The notes under the pieces are model-generated. The model did no database searches. It was not told the origin of the DNA and was given only the letters and a program-made list of their open reading frames with translations. Source: a virus. From it: a stretch of DNA of 29,124 nt. Shown here one piece after another: positions 15,906 to 24,094 of this stretch; position 1 is the stretch's first letter; each line of letters starts with the position of its first letter. The position numbers and the translations under genes are program-made. The stretch is from positions 1-29,124 of IMG/VR virus record IMGVR_UViG_3300021964_000356; one strand, written 5' to 3'.

Positions 15906-16158
15906 ATATAGTACTTCAAAGACACCTAAATACCCCGAAATCCCTTTATCTCAGGGAGATATTTACGTTATATCTCAAAAAGGAGACAGATTTGATATTT
16001 TATCTCAACAATATTATAGTAATCCTAAATATTGGTGGGTTATTTCTATTGCTAATGAAAATTTGGCCCAAAATTCTTTATTTATACCTGAAGGCCAACA
16101 AATAAGAATCCCATCAAATCTAGACAGTATCCTGTTTCAATATAATGAATTAAATTAA
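15898..16158 (+). CDS. LysM-like baseplate protein (gp53-like)
   Basis: An 86-residue protein with a LysM-type core: GDIYVISQKGDRFDILSQQYYSNPKYWWVISIAN then an IPEGQQIRIP turn. This pattern is shared by T4 gp53-type baseplate wedge proteins and phage tail X-type proteins, where the LysM fold is structural rather than a free peptidoglycan binder. The N-terminal YSTSKTPKYPEIPLS segment is also typical of gp53-like proteins. Its start codon lies inside the end of the preceding gene (8-base overlap), and the hub gene follows 8 bases later, so the three are likely co-translated baseplate components. Confidence 0.75.
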   Translation: MNRYSTSKTPKYPEIPLSQGDIYVISQKGDRFDILSQQYYSNPKYWWVISIANENLAQNSLFIPEGQQIRIPSNLDSILFQYNELN

Positions 16159-16166
16159 AATTAGTT

Positions 16167-19100
16167 ATGGGAAATATATTAGGAGAACCAATTAAAGGTC
16201 AAATACAAAAACAAATTGAAGTTCGCCAAAAATATTATGGTGATAATAAATCTTCAATTGATGATCCAGCTGAAAACGAAAAGTTAAGAAATCTTAGAAT
16301 TCAATTAAACCAACAACGTTCTCCTTTTATTCGTTTATCTTCAAGTGTTAATATAGATGATGAAAATGTATTATTAAAAGCTGGTATTCCTGCTGGGTAT
16401 AAAAATAATGTATTAGCTAAATCTTTAGTATTATTTAATGGTTCTTCTTTATGGAATAACTCAAAATTTATTCAACGAGGAGGATTAAATAGAAGTACTA
16501 GTACCTTTAGAGTAGGTGATGATACTTTAGGAGCTTATGGTTTAGGGGGAGTAGGAGAGGAAAATGTCTTAACTGATTTTGGTCAAGTTCCTATGCCTGG
16601 GATTAAAGACATTCAAGTACAATACAAAAATAGAGGATCTTTAAGACAAGCCTCTATCTCATTAACAGCATACAATATAACTCAATTTAACGCTATTGAT
16701 TTACTTTATCTTAGATTAGGTTATACTGTATTATTAGAATGGGGTAATAATGTATATATAAATAATGATGAAGAATTAGAAACCCAAAAAACCCCAACTT
16801 ATTATAAAAAATTTATAGATGGTGGTTTAGATTATTACCAAATGTTAGCTGAAATTGAAACAGCTAGAGTATCCTCTCAAGGAAATTATGATGCTATGAT
16901 AGGTAAAATTACTAATTTTAATTGGAATTTTACTAAAGAAGGTAATTATGAAATAACTATAAATTTAGTTAGTATTGGGGATGTTATAGAATCTATTAAA
17001 GTTAATTCTATTTCATATAATGTTGTAGGATCCTCATATGAAAACAAATTAAAATCTTTACAAGCAGAAGTTCGAAACTTAGAAGAAAAGGCGATTCTAC
17101 ATAGACAGGCAGCACGTTACTACGGTGGGTATCAATATACAGGTGGACTTCTTGATGCTCAAAGATACGAAGAAATTACAGGATATAAAACCGCTATTAA
17201 TGTCCAGATTGATTTTACAATCGATGCAAGTGGCAACTTTATCCCAGCGGAAGAATCAAATTTTTCCCGACCCCTTTATCTTCAAACTGATGATCCCGCT
17301 GGCCTAGAACAATACTCTGAAGAACTTGATCAATATTATGAGAACATAAAAGAATTTGCTAAAAATATTGACGCAACTCCTGAAAGTCCTTTAGGAGATG
17401 CTAGAAAACGACTACAAGACTTTCTTGATAGCAATGTAGATGAAGGTTTAAGTTCTAAAGCATATTTAGAAGCTAGTTCTGTTTTGTCTAATATAGGATC
17501 GGTTCTTAATAGTGACATATCATACTATGAAGCCGCTAGTCAATTTTTAGTCCGTAAAAGTGGAGATACATTATCAAGATCCGGAAATAATTACCCTATA
17601 GACTATGCTAGAATAAGATTTTCGGGAGTTAATGAAGGTTCTGAAGACCAAGATGGACTTTTTGATAAAGAATATTATGTTAGATTAGGAACTCTTTTAC
17701 AATATCTTCAAGAATATGTATGTTTCGTTTATGTTCAAGATGGAAAAGGTACCCCTGCTTTAACATTTGATATAGACCAAAATACTAATCTTATTCCTAT
17801 TAATGCTTCAACATTCCCATCTGACCCCAGAATTTGCATTTTTGATACAGGTGAGTTTACATTTTATGGGCAAGGCTATAATTTGTATACGGGAACTGAT
17901 AAAAGTACAGGAGGAGCTTCAAATTTGCTTTCAACCTTTATAAAAGAGGTTGAAACTGAACCCGTTTCTTATGTAGGAAGATTAATGAATTTATATATTA
18001 ATGTAAAATATATTCTAAAAAAAGTTAATAGTGGGTATAAAGAAGAAGGGGGTGTTTCACTTTTTGATTTATTAAGATATATATGCGATGGAATTAATAA
18101 AAATCTTGGAGGATTAAATAAACTCGAACCTGTTATTGATGATACTACTAATATAGTTTATTTAATAGATCAATCTCCTATAGCTAAAGAAACTTTAGAT
18201 AAATTAGGATACACACAAAATTTTGATCCTAATAAAACGGCTACATTTCAAATTTATGGTTTAAATCCTTTAATAAATGGAGAATACGAAGGAAGTTTTG
18301 TTAAAGATTTTAATATTAAAACTGAGATTTCCCCTAAATTAGCTACTCAATTAAGTATTGGAGCTCAAGCTATTGGTGCCTCCATAGCTGAAAATGCAAC
18401 CGGATTACAATGGTTCAACCAAGGAATTATAGATAGAATTTCTCCTAAAAAAGTAGATGATATAGATATTGATAAAGAAGCTGAAGAATTAGGTATAACC
18501 CAAACCTTATCTGCTAAGTTACTAGGCCAAAAGGATTTAACCTGGGCGATTTTAGAGAATGTTGAAGATAGAACAGTAACCCCCTCCCAGATGAATCAGT
18601 TAATATCTTTAAATAAAACTTTCCAAAATTTACTTTCTACTGAAATATCGGCCCAAACTAAATCTCCTACTCCACAAGGGACAGGTTTTATTCCTATTAA
18701 TTTATCCCTTACTATGGATGGTCTTTCTGGAATAAAGATTTATAATACGTTTGGTGTAAATTCTAAATTTTTACCTCCTAACTATGGTAGCAATTTACTT
18801 TTTATTGCTACTAAATTAAATCATAAAGTAGATTCGAGTGGTTGGGAAACTACTTTAGATTCTTTAGTTATTCCTTCTTCTGTAGGTAATCAAAACGCAG
18901 AATCACTTATTCAAAAAGGAGATGGAACAACACCAAAACCAAAACACACCGATACCGAAACCGATCTTCATATAGTAGGAGACGATTACACATACTACTC
19001 AGGAAAAGAAAGTCAATTTAGAAAAATAGTCCCTACTAGTATTATCCTTCATATTACAGTATCTAATCATACAGCTAAAAGAACAGTTGAATCCGTAAAT

Positions 19101-19805
19101 AAAGTAGATAAATATGCCGATAAGGAAAACCCTTACTTTACAAACGGTATCCATTGGGCTGTAGATAGAACTGGAGGCACATTTGCAGGAATACCCGAAG
19201 GTAAACACTCAGCTCATGGTAATAATTGGAATGATCATTCTATCGGTATTGAAATATCTAGTTATGGTTATGTTGTTCCTATTACTTTAGACGATGGAAC
19301 TATTGAATATGCTACATATTATGATGAGAGAGCAAACAGTAAAAGAGACCCAGGTGATAGAAGTACAATCCCAGAATCCCAAGTAATTCAACTTAAAAAC
19401 AAAGATGGTAAACCTTGGTATTGGATGGGTCATGGATACTTCCAAGAATATACAGATGTCCAAATAGCAACATTAAAAACTTTAATACAAGGTATCCTTT
19501 CTCGCCATGACGGAAAGAAAAAAATAGCAGAAACTGGAGAAATCTCAGCCCCTATAAAAGATGGAATTAAAGGAAGTGTCTGGTCAGTATTTGGTATGAC
19601 TGAAAGACCTCAAGCAGCTAGAGATTATAATAGAAGTGCTTTATCAATCCCACCAAATAAAGCAGATGGTAAAAGCTGGGACCAACTTGGTATATTTACT
19701 CATACTACAGCAGCAACTACAGACCATACTGACCCTATACCTACACCTAAATTAATCAACATGCTCCTATCTTTAGGCTATACTGATACTGACCCATCTT
19801 ATTAA
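16167..19805 (+). CDS. Baseplate hub protein with C-terminal zinc amidase
   Basis: A 1212-residue protein. Residues ~1-930 look like a large baseplate hub: segments such as GIKDIQVQYKNRGSLRQASISL, YLRLGYTVLLEWGNNVY and a late NGLSGIK-like strand (LTMDGLSGIKIYNTF) occur in myovirus hub proteins. Residues ~945-1212 form an N-acetylmuramoyl-L-alanine amidase domain of the Amidase_2/PGRP type: ILH (H962), HWAVDRTGG, SIGIE (E1029), and H1179 followed ten residues later by D1189-P. The H...x9...DP spacing equals the last two zinc ligands of AmpD. H1187 stands where AmpD has its catalytic lysine. The domain probably opens the cell wall during DNA entry, replacing the lysozyme role of T4 gp5. Confidence 0.8.
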   Translation: MGNILGEPIKGQIQKQIEVRQKYYGDNKSSIDDPAENEKLRNLRIQLNQQRSPFIRLSSSVNIDDENVLLKAGIPAGYKNNVLAKSLVLFNGSSLWNNSKFIQRGGLNRSTSTFRVGDDTLGAYGLGGVGEENVLTDFGQVPMPGIKDIQVQYKNRGSLRQASISLTAYNITQFNAIDLLYLRLGYTVLLEWGNNVYINNDEELETQKTPTYYKKFIDGGLDYYQMLAEIETARVSSQGNYDAMIGKITNFNWNFTKEGNYEITINLVSIGDVIESIKVNSISYNVVGSSYENKLKSLQAEVRNLEEKAILHRQAARYYGGYQYTGGLLDAQRYEEITGYKTAINVQIDFTIDASGNFIPAEESNFSRPLYLQTDDPAGLEQYSEELDQYYENIKEFAKNIDATPESPLGDARKRLQDFLDSNVDEGLSSKAYLEASSVLSNIGSVLNSDISYYEAASQFLVRKSGDTLSRSGNNYPIDYARIRFSGVNEGSEDQDGLFDKEYYVRLGTLLQYLQEYVCFVYVQDGKGTPALTFDIDQNTNLIPINASTFPSDPRICIFDTGEFTFYGQGYNLYTGTDKSTGGASNLLSTFIKEVETEPVSYVGRLMNLYINVKYILKKVNSGYKEEGGVSLFDLLRYICDGINKNLGGLNKLEPVIDDTTNIVYLIDQSPIAKETLDKLGYTQNFDPNKTATFQIYGLNPLINGEYEGSFVKDFNIKTEISPKLATQLSIGAQAIGASIAENATGLQWFNQGIIDRISPKKVDDIDIDKEAEELGITQTLSAKLLGQKDLTWAILENVEDRTVTPSQMNQLISLNKTFQNLLSTEISAQTKSPTPQGTGFIPINLSLTMDGLSGIKIYNTFGVNSKFLPPNYGSNLLFIATKLNHKVDSSGWETTLDSLVIPSSVGNQNAESLIQKGDGTTPKPKHTDTETDLHIVGDDYTYYSGKESQFRKIVPTSIILHITVSNHTAKRTVESVNKVDKYADKENPYFTNGIHWAVDRTGGTFAGIPEGKHSAHGNNWNDHSIGIEISSYGYVVPITLDDGTIEYATYYDERANSKRDPGDRSTIPESQVIQLKNKDGKPWYWMGHGYFQEYTDVQIATLKTLIQGILSRHDGKKKIAETGEISAPIKDGIKGSVWSVFGMTERPQAARDYNRSALSIPPNKADGKSWDQLGIFTHTTAATTDHTDPIPTPKLINMLLSLGYTDTDPSY

Positions 19806-19807
19806 TC

Positions 19808-20398
19808 ATGTACTACCCAAAATCCCAAATAAAATCTAATTTATACACCTCAGGAGGAGAATATGCTATTATTGGTAGTGGTCAAGAGTACATGGGGTAT
19901 TATTATAAAGTCTCTACTGGACAATTCTTTACAGGTAAAGTCCCTGGAGATGGGCCCAATGATGAACTTCAACCTACTACGTTTGATCTTGAAGAATTAG
20001 GAGGAGATGCTAGATCTTATTCTCCTAAAATTCATGTTCACATTAATAACACTCTTCCTAATTCGGGAGATGATCGATACTTACCTATTACATCTCACCC
20101 ACACCCAACAGACGATGATTATAGAGTAGGATCATTCCAAAGGTATTTCGCCAAAAATATTAGTGGACCAGTTTATATAGAAATCTCAAAAGAAACTTAT
20201 AATAATTTAAATGATCGAGTTAATAACATATACTGGGAAATTTATACTACGTTAAGTTTGTTCTGGAGGTTACAAGGAACTAAAGAAGAAGTAGCTCGTG
20301 CTAATAAAAATTCTATTGAATTAGTAGAACAAAAAAACAGGATTATAGGACTTGGAGCTTATTTAGATTATAATTATCTTCAATACTATAAAGAGTGA
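19808..20398 (+). CDS. Conserved-looking phage structural protein, role unknown
   Basis: A 196-residue protein starting two bases after the hub stop. The N-terminal half is beta-rich with a repeated Tyr/Gly pattern (YYPKSQIKSNLYTSGGEY and MGYYYKVSTGQFFTGKVPGDGPN), which I recall from virion proteins of other marine T4-like phages. The middle is His/Asp-rich (HVHINN, SHPHPTDDDYR). The C-terminal ~50 residues are a charged helix. By position it is the last gene of the tail block, so a baseplate or wedge-associated role is likely. No enzymatic motif is seen. Confidence 0.6.
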   Translation: MYYPKSQIKSNLYTSGGEYAIIGSGQEYMGYYYKVSTGQFFTGKVPGDGPNDELQPTTFDLEELGGDARSYSPKIHVHINNTLPNSGDDRYLPITSHPHPTDDDYRVGSFQRYFAKNISGPVYIEISKETYNNLNDRVNNIYWEIYTTLSLFWRLQGTKEEVARANKNSIELVEQKNRIIGLGAYLDYNYLQYYKE

Positions 20399-20416
20399 TA
20401 TATTAAAAAATAGGTT

Positions 20417-20427
20417 GTATATTTAAA
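20417..20427 (+). promoter_or_regulatory. Possible promoter motif before DNA polymerase gene
   Basis: GTATATTTAAA lies 4-14 bases before the polymerase ATG, in the short gap between tail and replication genes. The TATATTTA core matches that at 1576 and 22157. Its closeness to the start codon would imply a leaderless or near-leaderless message, so this may be coincidental AT-richness. Confidence 0.25.
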
Positions 20428-20430
20428 TAA

Positions 20431-21693
20431 ATGTTTTGGTTAATAGAGAATAAAGAACAATTTGAAAAGTTACAAAATAGTGGTTTTAAAGAAGCGTTTG
20501 TAGAGATTATCCCAAATAATCCTTATCAACACCCTACACAAAACTCCATTTGTGCTTTTTATGTAAGACCTACTTTAGGTCATAAGGGATACATTCTACC
20601 TATTTCTCATCCCGAATGCGAAAACTTATTTGAGGATGAGGTTTATTTGTATTTAAAAGGGTTAAAGAAGATATATGTAAGGGATAAGAAAGAATTCTTA
20701 CATTATACGATTTTAAAGCAACTTGTAGATATAACATTAGGATCTCCTCCGTATATACTACCTCAAACAACAGCACATACTACATTATATAGGAGATTTC
20801 CGGATCTATTGACGGTTAATCAACTCGTGCCAATTACTAAACATTATGAGGTTTGCGAGCAAGTATATGATGATTTAGAGCACCGCGTTGAAATCGCGGT
20901 AAACCCGTTCTATAATGACAAAGCTACACTAGTATTTAACGCAATTGAGCGTAATGGTATAAAAATTAATAAAAATGAATTCAAAAAACATTTCGAGAGG
21001 GATCCGCAGGACGAGTTTGTATTTACTTCTTACAATCTTAATACCCTTACTACAAGGCCTTCCAACAAGTTTGATGGTATCAACTATGCGGCTCTCCCAA
21101 AAGAGAACGGTTGTAGGAAAAGCTTTATTCCTCGTAATGATGTGTTTGTGGAATATGATATTAGCGCCTATCATCCTACTCTTAGCGGGATGCTTGTCGA
21201 CTATAATTTTGGTGATGATGATATACATAAGGCTTTTGCAAGCATGTATGGCGTTGATTACAACAAGGCAAAAGAGTTAACTTTTAAACAACTATACGGG
21301 GGAGTATTTGACCAATATAAGGACCTGGAGTTCTTTAGGAAAATCCAAGTATATATAGATGAGATGTGGGTAGCATACGAGGAAAACGGTTGGATAGAAT
21401 GCCCTATCTCCGGTTATCAATATCGTGAATGGGAACTAGAGAACATGAACCCACAAAAGCTCTTTAACTATGTTTTGCAAAATATGGAGACGAGCGTGAA
21501 TATTGAGATATTATTTCGTATATTCAAGCTATTGAAAGGTAGGAATACCAAACTCGTACTATATACGTACGATTCATTCTTATTTGACGTTGATGAGAGC
21601 GAATTGCCCGTATTGGAACAAATAAAACAAGTTTTTGAAGAATTAAAGTTACAAATTAAAGAAAAAAATGGAAGTACTTACGACTTTACCTAA
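20431..21693 (+). CDS. Compact family A DNA polymerase
   Basis: A 420-residue polymerase with the three family A motifs. Motif A is VEYDISAYHP (catalytic D243); motif B is KAKELTFKQLYGG (K281, F285 and Y289, equivalent to E. coli Pol I K758, F762, Y766); motif C is YTYDSFLFD (D381). The TRPSNKFDGINYAALPK segment before motif A is the usual template-binding stretch. It ends in GSTYDF, like the natural Pol I C-terminus, so it is not truncated there. The first ~150 residues look like a remnant of the 3'-5' exonuclease fold but lack its DxE motif, so proofreading is doubtful. Substitutions include His for Pol I E710 and Ser for E883. It may be the phage replicase, since no family B gene is seen, or a repair enzyme. 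Confidence 0.8.
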   Translation: MFWLIENKEQFEKLQNSGFKEAFVEIIPNNPYQHPTQNSICAFYVRPTLGHKGYILPISHPECENLFEDEVYLYLKGLKKIYVRDKKEFLHYTILKQLVDITLGSPPYILPQTTAHTTLYRRFPDLLTVNQLVPITKHYEVCEQVYDDLEHRVEIAVNPFYNDKATLVFNAIERNGIKINKNEFKKHFERDPQDEFVFTSYNLNTLTTRPSNKFDGINYAALPKENGCRKSFIPRNDVFVEYDISAYHPTLSGMLVDYNFGDDDIHKAFASMYGVDYNKAKELTFKQLYGGVFDQYKDLEFFRKIQVYIDEMWVAYEENGWIECPISGYQYREWELENMNPQKLFNYVLQNMETSVNIEILFRIFKLLKGRNTKLVLYTYDSFLFDVDESELPVLEQIKQVFEELKLQIKEKNGSTYDFT

Positions 21694-22132
21694 ATATGAC
21701 TATATTTATGGGTCAGACATACACTCACCCCAAAACAGTATAGATTTGAATAACAAGTTATTTTGTACATTTACAACTCTTGATGAGTTGGATAATCTAG
21801 TATCGGACCTACAATCACGATACGATATTATGTACAACAAAATGTTTGTATTACACGTAAAAAGTAATAACGAATACGTAGTTACATACAATGTAGACCA
21901 GGCAAATGTTGCCTCAATCCCAGAAAACACAATCCTAGTACATAGAAAGAAAGATAGTAATACTCTATATACAATTAATGCTTTAAATGAGTTAATTAAA
22001 CGCCTTAATAATGGTGTAGTTGACCCTCGTTTTAGAATAAATTGGCAACATTATAGAAATACTATTTTACTAACCCAGCAAAATGAGCTGAAAGAATTAA
22101 AAACAAAAATTCACACAATCATTGAACTTTAA
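21668..22132 (+). CDS. Hypothetical protein coupled to DNA polymerase
   Basis: A 154-residue protein whose start lies within the last 26 bases of the polymerase gene, implying translational coupling. I do not recognise a family. It begins with a Tyr-rich stretch, then LDELDNLVSDLQSRYDIMYNKMFVLHV, a mixed alpha/beta pattern, and ends in a charged helix (QQNELKELKTKIHTIIEL) that may be a coiled coil. No cysteine pair, nuclease or NTPase motif is seen except one Cys near residue 32. It could be a polymerase accessory factor, but that rests on position alone. Confidence 0.6.
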   Translation: MEVLTTLPKYDYIYGSDIHSPQNSIDLNNKLFCTFTTLDELDNLVSDLQSRYDIMYNKMFVLHVKSNNEYVVTYNVDQANVASIPENTILVHRKKDSNTLYTINALNELIKRLNNGVVDPRFRINWQHYRNTILLTQQNELKELKTKIHTIIEL

Positions 22133-22148
22133 CTTGCTTCATAGCAAG
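22133..22148 (+). terminator. Weak hairpin, possible terminator or mRNA end
   Basis: CTTGCT (22133-22138) and AGCAAG (22143-22148) form a 6-bp stem with a TCAT loop, one base after the stop codon of the preceding gene. There is no clear T run (CCGTTTCG follows), so termination would be weak; it might instead be a processing or stability hairpin. Confidence 0.4.
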
Positions 22149-22156
22149 CCGTTTCG

Positions 22157-22164
22157 TATATTTA
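22157..22164 (+). promoter_or_regulatory. Possible promoter motif before gp32-like gene
   Basis: TATATTTA followed by GTTG lies 27-34 bases before the gp32-like start. The same TATATTTAGTT(A/G) sequence occurs at 1576 before the glycosylation cassette, at nearly the same distance. It directly follows a hairpin, as expected at a new transcript start. Confidence 0.35.
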
Positions 22165-22190
22165 GTTGTTAATAAAAATAAGTTATAAAC

Positions 22191-23009
22191 ATGGATTTAG
22201 ACGTAATCAAAAAGCGACTAGAGGCGCTTGAAAAACCTACCTCTAACAACAACAACAATGGTAAATCATTGTTCTGGAAACCATCAATTGGGAAACAAAA
22301 CGTTCGTATCGTTCCCTCAAAGTTTAACAAATCAACTCCATTTAGTGAATTGTATTTCCACTATGGTATTGGAAAGCCTGTAATGATCTCTCCAATTAAC
22401 TTCGGTGAAAAAGATCCACTAGTAGAGTTTGCTAAAAAACTTCGTCAAACAGATAACCCTGAAAACTGGAAGTTGGCTAAGAAACTTGAACCAAAAGTTC
22501 GTTACTTTGCTCCTGTAGTTGTTCGTGGTATGGAAGATGAAGGTGTTAAAATTTGGCAGTTCGGTAAAGAATTGTATTCTTCATTTTTGCAAATGGCTAT
22601 GGATGAGGAAGTAGGTGACTACACTGATGTAGCTTCAGGACGTGATATTAAGTTGAATACAGAAGGACCTGAAATGACAGGTACTAAGTACAATCGTACT
22701 ACTGCTTCTCCTTCAATGAAAGTAACTCCGCTAGATGCTGATGCTTCAAAGGTAGAAAATTGGTTGAGTAATCAAGTAGATCCACAAAGTGTATTTAAGC
22801 CCGTTCCTTACGATGAAATGAAAGCTGCACTTGAGTCTTGGTTAACTCCTGAAGATGCTCCCCAAGAAGGTGATATCATTGATGATGAAAAACCAGTAGC
22901 AGAAACAAATTATTCACTTAATACATCAACCGAAAACGTTAAGCAAACTAAACTAGATAAGTTTGATAGTTTGTTTGATGGTGAAGACGATGATGATCTA
23001 CCATTTTAA
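22191..23009 (+). CDS. gp32: Single-stranded DNA-binding protein (gp32-like)
   Basis: A 272-residue protein laid out like T4 gp32 (301 residues). A basic N-terminal helix (VIKKRLEAL) matches the cooperative-binding region. A central OB-fold-like core (~25-215) begins LFWKPSIGKQNVRIVPSK, the usual gp32-type opening strand. An acidic, flexible C-terminus ends DGEDDDDLPF and would bind partner replication proteins. There is no cysteine in the protein, so the T4 zinc site is absent. It coats single-stranded DNA during replication and recombination; uvsX follows three bases after its stop, as partners in strand exchange. Confidence 0.85.
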   Translation: MDLDVIKKRLEALEKPTSNNNNNGKSLFWKPSIGKQNVRIVPSKFNKSTPFSELYFHYGIGKPVMISPINFGEKDPLVEFAKKLRQTDNPENWKLAKKLEPKVRYFAPVVVRGMEDEGVKIWQFGKELYSSFLQMAMDEEVGDYTDVASGRDIKLNTEGPEMTGTKYNRTTASPSMKVTPLDADASKVENWLSNQVDPQSVFKPVPYDEMKAALESWLTPEDAPQEGDIIDDEKPVAETNYSLNTSTENVKQTKLDKFDSLFDGEDDDDLPF

Positions 23010-23011
23010 GT

Positions 23012-24091
23012 ATGGCTAAAAGAAAAGTAAGCAAATCACTCTCGGCGGCTGTGTCCGCCGAGATTAAATCTAAGTTTGATCTTAACAGTTTTAAGAATAA
23101 AAAAGGTCTTGGAGGTAATGTTAAGTTTAAACCACAGAAATGGATTCCATTATCTAATGCTTTTCAAGAGGTAACTTCTGTACCTGGGATTCCAATGGGT
23201 CATGTTTGTCTTCTTAGAGGACATTCCGATACAGGCAAAACTACAGCACTAATTGAAGCAGCTGTCTCAGGTCAAAAAGCAGGTGTACTTCCAGTATTCA
23301 TTATTACTGAGATGAAATGGAACTGGGAGCACGCAATGCAAATGGGTCTGGATGTTCAAGAAATTTGGGATGAAGATACTGGTGAATTACTAGACTATCA
23401 GGGTGATTTTATTTATGCTGACCGCGAAACACTTCATACAATTGAAGACGTAGCAGCATTTATTTTAGATCTACTTGATGAACAGAAAAAAGGTAATTTA
23501 CCTTATGATCTATTATTCCTATGGGATTCAATTGGATCTGTTCCATGTCAAATGTCTGTTGAGAAAAAGAAAAACAACAACGAATGGAACGCTGGAGCTA
23601 TGTCAACTCAATTTGGTAATGTTGTAAACCAAAAAGTTGTAATGTCTCGTAAAGAAAGTAGCCCGTATACCAATACACTAGTTGCTATTAATAAAGTATG
23701 GACAGCAAAACCAGAAACCCCAATGTCAATGCCTAAATTGATGAATAAAGGTGGATTTACAATGTGGTACGATGCTACATTCGTTGCTACATTTGGAAAT
23801 ATTTCAAATGCTGGTACTTCTAAAATTAAAGCAATCAAGGATGGTAAACAAGTAGAATTCGCTAAACGTACTAACCTTCAAATTGACAAAAATCATATCA
23901 ATGGTGTAACTACTCGTGGTAGGATTATTATGACTCCTCATGGTTTTATTGAAGATAGTGATAAGTCACTTAAAGCCTACAAAGATGAAAGAGGTGAAGA
24001 GTGGAAAGCTATTTTAGGTGGTGGAGATTTTGATATTGTAGAAGAAGTAGACGCTGAACCTACTGAAACGTTCACACAAGAACCAGATTAA
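23012..24091 (+). CDS. uvsX: UvsX/RecA-type recombinase
   Basis: A 359-residue RecA-fold ATPase. Walker A is GHSDTGKT (residues 70-77, K76), and Walker B is LLFLWDSIG with D172. The N-terminal basic region and the spacing between motifs fit T4-type UvsX, and the C-terminus is acidic (EEVDAEPTETFTQEPD). It forms filaments on single-stranded DNA and carries out strand invasion for recombination-dependent replication and repair, working with the gp32-like protein encoded just upstream. A conserved phage-type loop (KESSPYTNTLVAINKVW) follows Walker B. The 5' nuclease gene starts three bases after its stop. Confidence 0.9.
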   Translation: MAKRKVSKSLSAAVSAEIKSKFDLNSFKNKKGLGGNVKFKPQKWIPLSNAFQEVTSVPGIPMGHVCLLRGHSDTGKTTALIEAAVSGQKAGVLPVFIITEMKWNWEHAMQMGLDVQEIWDEDTGELLDYQGDFIYADRETLHTIEDVAAFILDLLDEQKKGNLPYDLLFLWDSIGSVPCQMSVEKKKNNNEWNAGAMSTQFGNVVNQKVVMSRKESSPYTNTLVAINKVWTAKPETPMSMPKLMNKGGFTMWYDATFVATFGNISNAGTSKIKAIKDGKQVEFAKRTNLQIDKNHINGVTTRGRIIMTPHGFIEDSDKSLKAYKDERGEEWKAILGGGDFDIVEEVDAEPTETFTQEPD

Positions 24092-24094
24092 ATT

